A stretch of DNA of 26,869 nucleotides from Pigoraptor chileana (lineage: Eukaryota; Opisthokonta; Filasterea), in NCBI GenBank assembly GCA_943704495.1, contig CALSCR010002310.1:1-26869 (forward strand). Direction: 5' to 3'. The notes beneath the pieces were generated by a model. It searched no databases and had not been told where the DNA came from. It saw only the letters and a program-made list of their open reading frames with translations. This document shows, one piece after another, positions 21,765 to 26,869 of this stretch; position 1 is the stretch's first letter; each line of letters begins with the position of its first letter. A program made the translations under genes and the position numbers.

Positions 21765-22612
21765 CGTTGGCTGTGCATCTTCAACTTCGGTTGACGGGTC
21801 ACCTCACGTGGAGCCCCTCGGTGGATTCCCAAGGATCACAAGCACGCCCCAGTCTGCGCGTATGTACGGAAGAAGAGCTTTCTGGCGTGTCGTGAGGTTC
21901 ATCGGTCGATACTGGATTGTCTTGCGAACATCCTGCGGGCCAACTCCACCTAGTTGTAGCGTGACTGTCCCGCGCTCTTTTCTGTGGCTATATCCGTGCC
22001 TGTACCTGATTAGAGGCGTCTTTTGCGCGCGCACGCGTCCACTTTGTTGTGTGCGATTTCTGAGTTTGCATGCAGTTGGGAGCACAAGACCGTCTGCTTC
22101 CTCTATAAAAAAAAGTCGATCTTGCAACGGACCTGAATCTGATAATCGACTATTCGAAATCATAAATGAATCTAGTTATTAAGTAGTAAATGCCGCAAAA
22201 ATAGAACCGATGACGCTGCTGATCATGGGCCGTCAGTAGTGGCTTTGACGGCGCCCCACTGGCACTACTACTGCAGCCAAACAACAACAAGACAGTCCTT
22301 GTCGATGATTAACGCATAGTAAAATAGCATGCAGGTGTTGCAAATACACGACCAACTCCTTGCGCTGCCAACGGCCTCTGCACAGTCCTGACTCCTGCTT
22401 GCACACCATATACACTCGCTTATTTTACTCCGTGTATATTTGCCATGATGGAGCGCGACCGAGCGGACAGCCTCAGCAGGTAGTCGTCCTCCCTTGCGCG
22501 GTGATGCGTGCGACTCGAGTATCTCCGTAAAGCACAGCTCGCACGTATTAATTTAGTGCCGTGTGCGTTATATTCTAAAGACTGCTGCTATTCTGCTCTC
22601 TGCAGTCACAAT
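21765..22612. promoter_or_regulatory. Intergenic region upstream of LZTR1
   Basis: 848 bases between the small gene and the LZTR1 start. A plus-strand CTATAAAAAA (about 22101-22110) is TATA-like but lies 500 bases from the LZTR1 ATG. A pyrimidine-rich stretch ending in CTGCAG (22600-22605) just before the ATG resembles a 3' splice site, so LZTR1 may have an upstream noncoding or coding exon. A possible minus-strand ORF inside is listed separately. Confidence 0.4.
21804..22163 (-). CDS. Hypothetical 119-residue ORF, doubtful
   Basis: The minus strand is open from ATG 22163 to TGA 21804-21806. Its second half has a protein-like composition (RKERGTVTLQLGGVGPQ, then RPMNLTTRQKALLPYIRAD, then WGVLVILGNPP), but I recognise no family. 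A pyrimidine run followed by ATAG (minus strand, about 22113-22103) could be a 3' splice site starting an exon there. No upstream exon was found, and it lies within the LZTR1 upstream region. It may be chance. Confidence 0.22.
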   Translation of the reverse strand: MISNSRLSDSGPLQDRLFFIEEADGLVLPTACKLRNRTQQSGRVRAQKTPLIRYRHGYSHRKERGTVTLQLGGVGPQDVRKTIQYRPMNLTTRQKALLPYIRADWGVLVILGNPPRGST

Positions 22613-22722
22613 ATGGATCTGACATTGGACTTCCGTTCTGAGCCCGTGCACTTATGGCGTCGCGTCCCTGGATCTGGGGGAGCGAGGTGCGTTGTTTAAT
22701 TGGATGTGTCACCTGTGTTCAA

Positions 22723-22800
<78 letters not shown>

Positions 22801-25800
22801 GTTGCGCAAAAAACGAGTTAAATGGGCAGTTGGATTGTGGTCAAATATGCAGGCGAAGCAAGCACACGATGGTGGCATACAACAATGCGACCTACGTGTT
22901 CGGTGGAGATGACGGGTAAGTGTTGCACTTTCTCTTAGCATGTGCATGTTGTGCGTAGGTTAGCATATACTTAATTTGTAATCAAACGCAACATGCAAAA
23001 AAAAAACAACAGCCACAAAATGCTCAACGATATGATCAAGTATGACGTTCAGAAGGAACAGTGGTGCAAGGTAAGCCTCATCTATCTCATGAACATCTGG
23101 GAAGGCCTCCCCCCAGAAAGAATTACAACTCCCATGGGACAAATTTGACCGACTATATCAATTCACTCGTTATAATCGACCGTTTACGCACAACAGGTGA
23201 GCACAAGTGGATCTCCGCCCTCGCCGCGGTACCACCATTCGGCCGTCATACACAACGACAGTATGCTCGTGTTTGGAGGGTATAGCGGAGACCTCTACTC
23301 CAACTCCAACTTGGAAAACAGGAACGACATTTTCGAGTACAGGTGCGTGCTTTACTGAGGTTAGAGAAAAGAGTTGTAGGATTCAAGTCAGTGTCTTGGG
23401 CGCTATGCACTTGGACTGCGCAACCACAGACAGAGAGAGAGTGTGTGTGTGTATGTATGTGTGTGTGTGTATGAGAGAGAGGCAGAGAGCGAGGACCTTC
23501 AGTACTCAAAACGCCCTAGGCAAGGCCCTTAGACTCCAGTAGAGAGAGCAGAAAATGAGGCGAGACGAGGCGTGGGAATTGGAAGCAGCTCTTGAGTTGT
23601 GTGACTCTCCTTCAATCTTGCGCTCTGTTTATTATTATCACTCTTATCGTTATTATTATTACTATTATTGAACAAGTTTGTTGGCACGTAAAGTCAAAAC
23701 TTCAACTGCGTAACATGGTGTGGATCGCAACACCACAACCAACCCAACCAGGTTTGACACGAGCCAGTGGTTTGAGTGGACTACCGTGGGGCAATCGCGG
23801 CCCGTTGCACGCTCGGCGCACGGTGCTGTTGTGTGGGGCGGCCGCTTGTGGATGTTCGCCGGATATGACGGAAAGGCGCGTCTGAATGACATGTGGACAC
23901 TCTCGCTGTCGGAGCCACACGAGTGGACGGAGGTGAAGCAACTTGGCCAACGCCCTCCCACGTGCTGCAATTTCCCTGTTGCAGTGGCACGGGACCGCAT
24001 GTACGTGTTTTCAGGGCACAGCGGCGCCAATACAACCAACGACCTCTTTTGCTTCCACTTTCGTACATGCCGCTGGGAGCGCGTTCTCATGCGTCACCTC
24101 ATGCATGGCGGTGCGCCTCCACCTCCCCGACGCTTTGGGCACACTATGGTATTCTACGACCGCCATCTCTACGTTTTCGGGGGCGCCGCGGACAACACGC
24201 TCCCCAATGAGCTCTATGTGTTTGACCTTGACAGCCAGACGTGGCACGTGGCCGAGCCCAAGAGCGATGGTCAGGTGCCCTCTGGCCGCTGCTTCCATTC
24301 GGCCGCGGTGGTCAAGGATGCGCTGTATGTGTTTGGAGGGACCGTCGATTTCTCGCAGAACGCAAAGAGTGCAGATTTGTACCGCTTTCAATTTTCTGCC
24401 TTTCCAAAGTGCACACTCGAGGAGGATTTCGGCGCCTTTTTGGCGCGCGGCGAGCTCTGCGACCTCGTCATTGTCGTCGGCCCTGAGCGGAAGTGGTGCG
24501 TGTGACTGTGTCTTTGCGTGATGGAGGATGATGGTGCCTATAATGTGTGTGACAGGAGATGTCTGTCGATTATAGAACATGCACAGATGCGTTCGATAGC
24601 ATGGGCCTCCCCTCCCCGTTGTTTTTGGCCAACTGCAAGGATGAACGGGTCTGTGCAGTGTGCGCGATGGGGTTGGTGGTGAGGTCAGAGCCACATACTG
24701 GGAGCAACATTTTTGGTCAATCATGTGCACTCATACGTGCATTGATCATTGGTTTGTGCTCTATTGTCATACTCAACATTGCCCCCCATCACATGTCACA
24801 TATCACATATCACATACGGTCGTTCGCTCGCCATGACAGTTTTGAGACGCATGCCGCAATCGTGGCTGCCCGCTCGCCTTACCTGCGTGAATTAATTACG
24901 AGGGCTCGGCAGGACCAGCGCAGCAGTTACAGACAAATGATCGAAGACACCCATGGCAGCTGGTGCGTACGCGTGTATGTGTGTGTGGTTGTGTATGTGT
25001 GTGTATGTGTGTACGTGTGTGCGTGTGTACGTGTTTGCGTGTGTGCGTGTGTGACTGCGTCCATTTGGCCAAACCAATACCACGCATTCTTCCTCCCAAC
25101 CGAAATGGCGCACGTAGCGAGGATCCTTCGGCAAATCCGTTCAGTCGCCCAGCGCGCGTCGAAATTGAACTCCCGCAGACGCAAGCAGAAGCCTTCCAGA
25201 CCGCCCTATACTTCATGTACGCCGATCGCATGCCCGAGGCAGAGTATCAGCCCGAAATGACCTTTGATTCGCTCCACTCGATCATCGCCGTCTACGAACT
25301 CTCGCTGCAGCTTGGTCTTCAGAGGCTGGAGCGTCTGTGCGAGCGGTGTATTCTGGCGTCGGTTGACCGCCGCAACATTCTCGCCGTTTTGCGCGTAGTG
25401 AGCAGCCTCGGACTCGCTGCGCTCAAGAGCTTCTGCCTGTCGTATGTGGTGCAGGAGGCGCACTTTCGAGACGTAATCAATTCGCCCGAATTCGAAACGC
25501 TTGACCAGCAGCTTATTGTGGAGATTGTGCGTCGGCAGCAGGAGCCGAACAAGCGGGAACATCCGCTGACGGCGGTGGATTCGCCCGCGGGATCCCTCGC
25601 GACAGACATGGCAAAGCTACTCGCGGACTCGACGGATGCGGGGATCGATTTTTGCGATGTTGCGCTCAACCTCAACGGTGTCACGAAGATGGCGCACAGG
25701 GTATGTCTGTATGTGTGTGCGTTAGTGTGTGCGTTAGTGTGTGCGTGTGCGTATGCTTTGCTCATATCGTCTGCTGTTGTGTGTGCTTTGTAGGCCATTC

Positions 25801-26797
25801 TCGCAGCACGATCACAATATTTCGCGGCTATGTTTCGGTCCGGAATGAAGGAAGCCGAGACGTCGACGGTCAATGTGAGTCGTCGCATTTGCATTGCGCT
25901 CTTGTTGGTTGCTGTCGTTGCGTTTTGGTGTTCATTTTCTGCGAAATACTTGCGCCTTTTTGTGCACTATTTTCTCTACTTACGTTGGATGCAATCCGCA
26001 TCTGACGTGTGTGTGTGTGCGTTTTTATAAATGGGTAGTCCGCCTACGACACTGACATGAATCCTACATCTTCCTCTGTGGCACAGATTATGATTGGCGA
26101 TGTCCTTCCCACAACGCAAGCGTTTGCATCTCTGCTTCGGTGGGTTATTGAGTATGAAAGCTGCCTGGAACCTCCAAAAGTGCATGTTATCATACTGCAC
26201 TGCCGTCACCACATGCACTTTATCCGCTTGTACAACCACATCAAGCAACAAACACATCGATAGCATCAATAACAGCTATAACAATTACACGAATGAAGAG
26301 CGAGAACTAAAAAAAAATACAACGCGGTACAACACAACACGTAGGTACATATACCACGGCTCAGTCGACATGTCGGCCGAAGACAGCATGTACTTGTTCT
26401 CCTCGCCACACTTTTACGGCTTCACAAACGACCGTCTTCAGGTGTTTTGCCGCCACAATTTGGAGGAAAACGTCTCTGGCGACAATGTGCTCCAAGTGAG
26501 TGATGTTCTCGGGGTATTGGAGCATTGCGCTTTGAAATCTATCCGCCGTTTCACCATTCCGCAATGGTGTGCGTTGGCGAACCAGTTGTGTTTATGCGAT
26601 GTTGCACGAGATCGCTGTGTTGTTTCCCGCGTTTGTCGTTCATTCATTGCGCATGCAGTGATGGCGAATCGTTCTTTCATCAACAATTTCATAGCGTGTG
26701 CCATTTGCGCCGACAAACTCTCACCTCTCACGATTTCTTCGTTTGCACTGTCAATTCCTCACTCAAAACAACTCACTCATCCCCTTCTTGGCGGCGT

Positions 26798-26869
<72 letters not shown>
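22613..26869 (+). CDS. LZTR1: LZTR1 ortholog, Kelch-BTB-BACK-BTB-BACK CUL3 adaptor, partial at 3' end
   Basis: In animals this CUL3 substrate receptor ubiquitinates RAS-family GTPases such as RIT1 and MRAS. Exons 22613-22686, 22853-22915, 23013-23070, 23197-23342, 23752-24495, 24840-24962, 25118-25700, 25794-25874, 26087-26139 and 26345-26495 (or to 26566) join in phase to at least 692 residues (human 840). The N-terminus is about 40 residues shorter than human. Kelch blocks fill about residues 25-335: [85 protein letters not shown]1 begins at [14 protein letters not shown] (about 345), BACK follows to EIVRRQQEP, and BTB2 starts at [10 protein letters not shown] with [13 protein letters not shown] and YIYHGSVDM. 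The final BACK helix and C-terminus lie at or beyond the window edge. Introns are rich in TG microsatellites. A splice-acceptor-like CTGCAG lies 8 bases before the start ATG. Confidence 0.95.
22724..22799. repeat. (AC)38 microsatellite in LZTR1 intron 1
   Basis: About 76 bases of uninterrupted AC, the longest complete perfect microsatellite in the window. It takes up nearly half of the 166-base intron. Confidence 0.97.
23432..23481. repeat. GA/TG compound microsatellite in LZTR1 intron 4
   Basis: A GAGAGA block, then TG units with two ATGT interruptions, then GAGAGA again, within the 409-base intron 23343-23751. Farther on (about 23640-23670) is an ATT-rich stretch. Confidence 0.85.
24966..25054. 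repeat. Imperfect TG-rich tract filling the first half of LZTR1 intron 6
   Basis: It starts at the donor (GTGCGTACG) and runs as TG with GTAC and GCG interruptions on the sense strand for about 90 of 155 bases. Confidence 0.85.
25713..25751. repeat. 12-base tandem repeat in LZTR1 intron 7
   Basis: The unit GTGTGTGCGTTA is repeated twice and followed by a third partial copy. Together with the donor-side TG it makes up over half of the 93-base intron. Confidence 0.8.
26799..26869. repeat. CA microsatellite running to the window edge
   Basis: At least 71 bases of perfect CA with no end in view. A sequence ending in such a repeat is often an assembly break. Confidence 0.95.

Overview
This window is nuclear DNA from an intron-rich unicellular eukaryote, most likely an opisthokont (a unicellular holozoan or a deep-branching fungus; the sequence alone does not decide). 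The evidence is the gene set: GPHR/GPR89, NKAPD1, TMEM144, LZTR1, a forkhead factor, a methyl-CpG-binding-like protein and XPNPEP3/ICP55 (names from remembered family sequences, not a search). There are 38 GT-AG introns of about 90-420 bases, no operons, and many (CA/TG)n microsatellites. One small protein resembles a family I associate with fungi.

Layout from left to right. GPHR (-, 12 exons, C-terminal end outside the window) stands head-to-head with an NKAPD1-like gene (+, 4 exons). NKAPD1 converges on TMEM144 (-, 8 exons), which stands head-to-head with an MBD-like / CFP1-like cysteine-cluster protein (+, 2 exons). An F-box/leucine-rich-repeat gene (+, 2 exons) follows in tandem and converges on a forkhead gene (-, 2 exons). 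After about 1.9 kb without a recognised gene comes mitochondrial aminopeptidase P3 (-, 6 exons), head-to-head with a single-exon 131-residue gene (+). LZTR1 (+, at least 10 exons) then runs off the right edge, where the window ends inside a CA microsatellite.

How the genes relate: most are independent housekeeping or regulatory genes. Two act in ubiquitination (the F-box protein as an SCF receptor, LZTR1 as a CUL3 receptor for RAS-family GTPases). Two act in the nucleus on DNA or chromatin (forkhead, MBD-like). Two are endomembrane proteins (GPHR, TMEM144) and one is mitochondrial. I see no single gene-cluster system. The points most worth a second look are the MBD plus CFP1-like Cys architecture, a signal peptide and luminal extension on TMEM144, the strong +3 G bias of 5' splice sites with TG tracts beside splice sites, a start-stop overlapping upstream ORF before the F-box gene, and paired CRE palindromes in an intergenic region that should hold no promoter. 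I found no tRNA, rRNA, CRISPR array or recognisable transposase. Exon joins were checked for reading phase at every junction.
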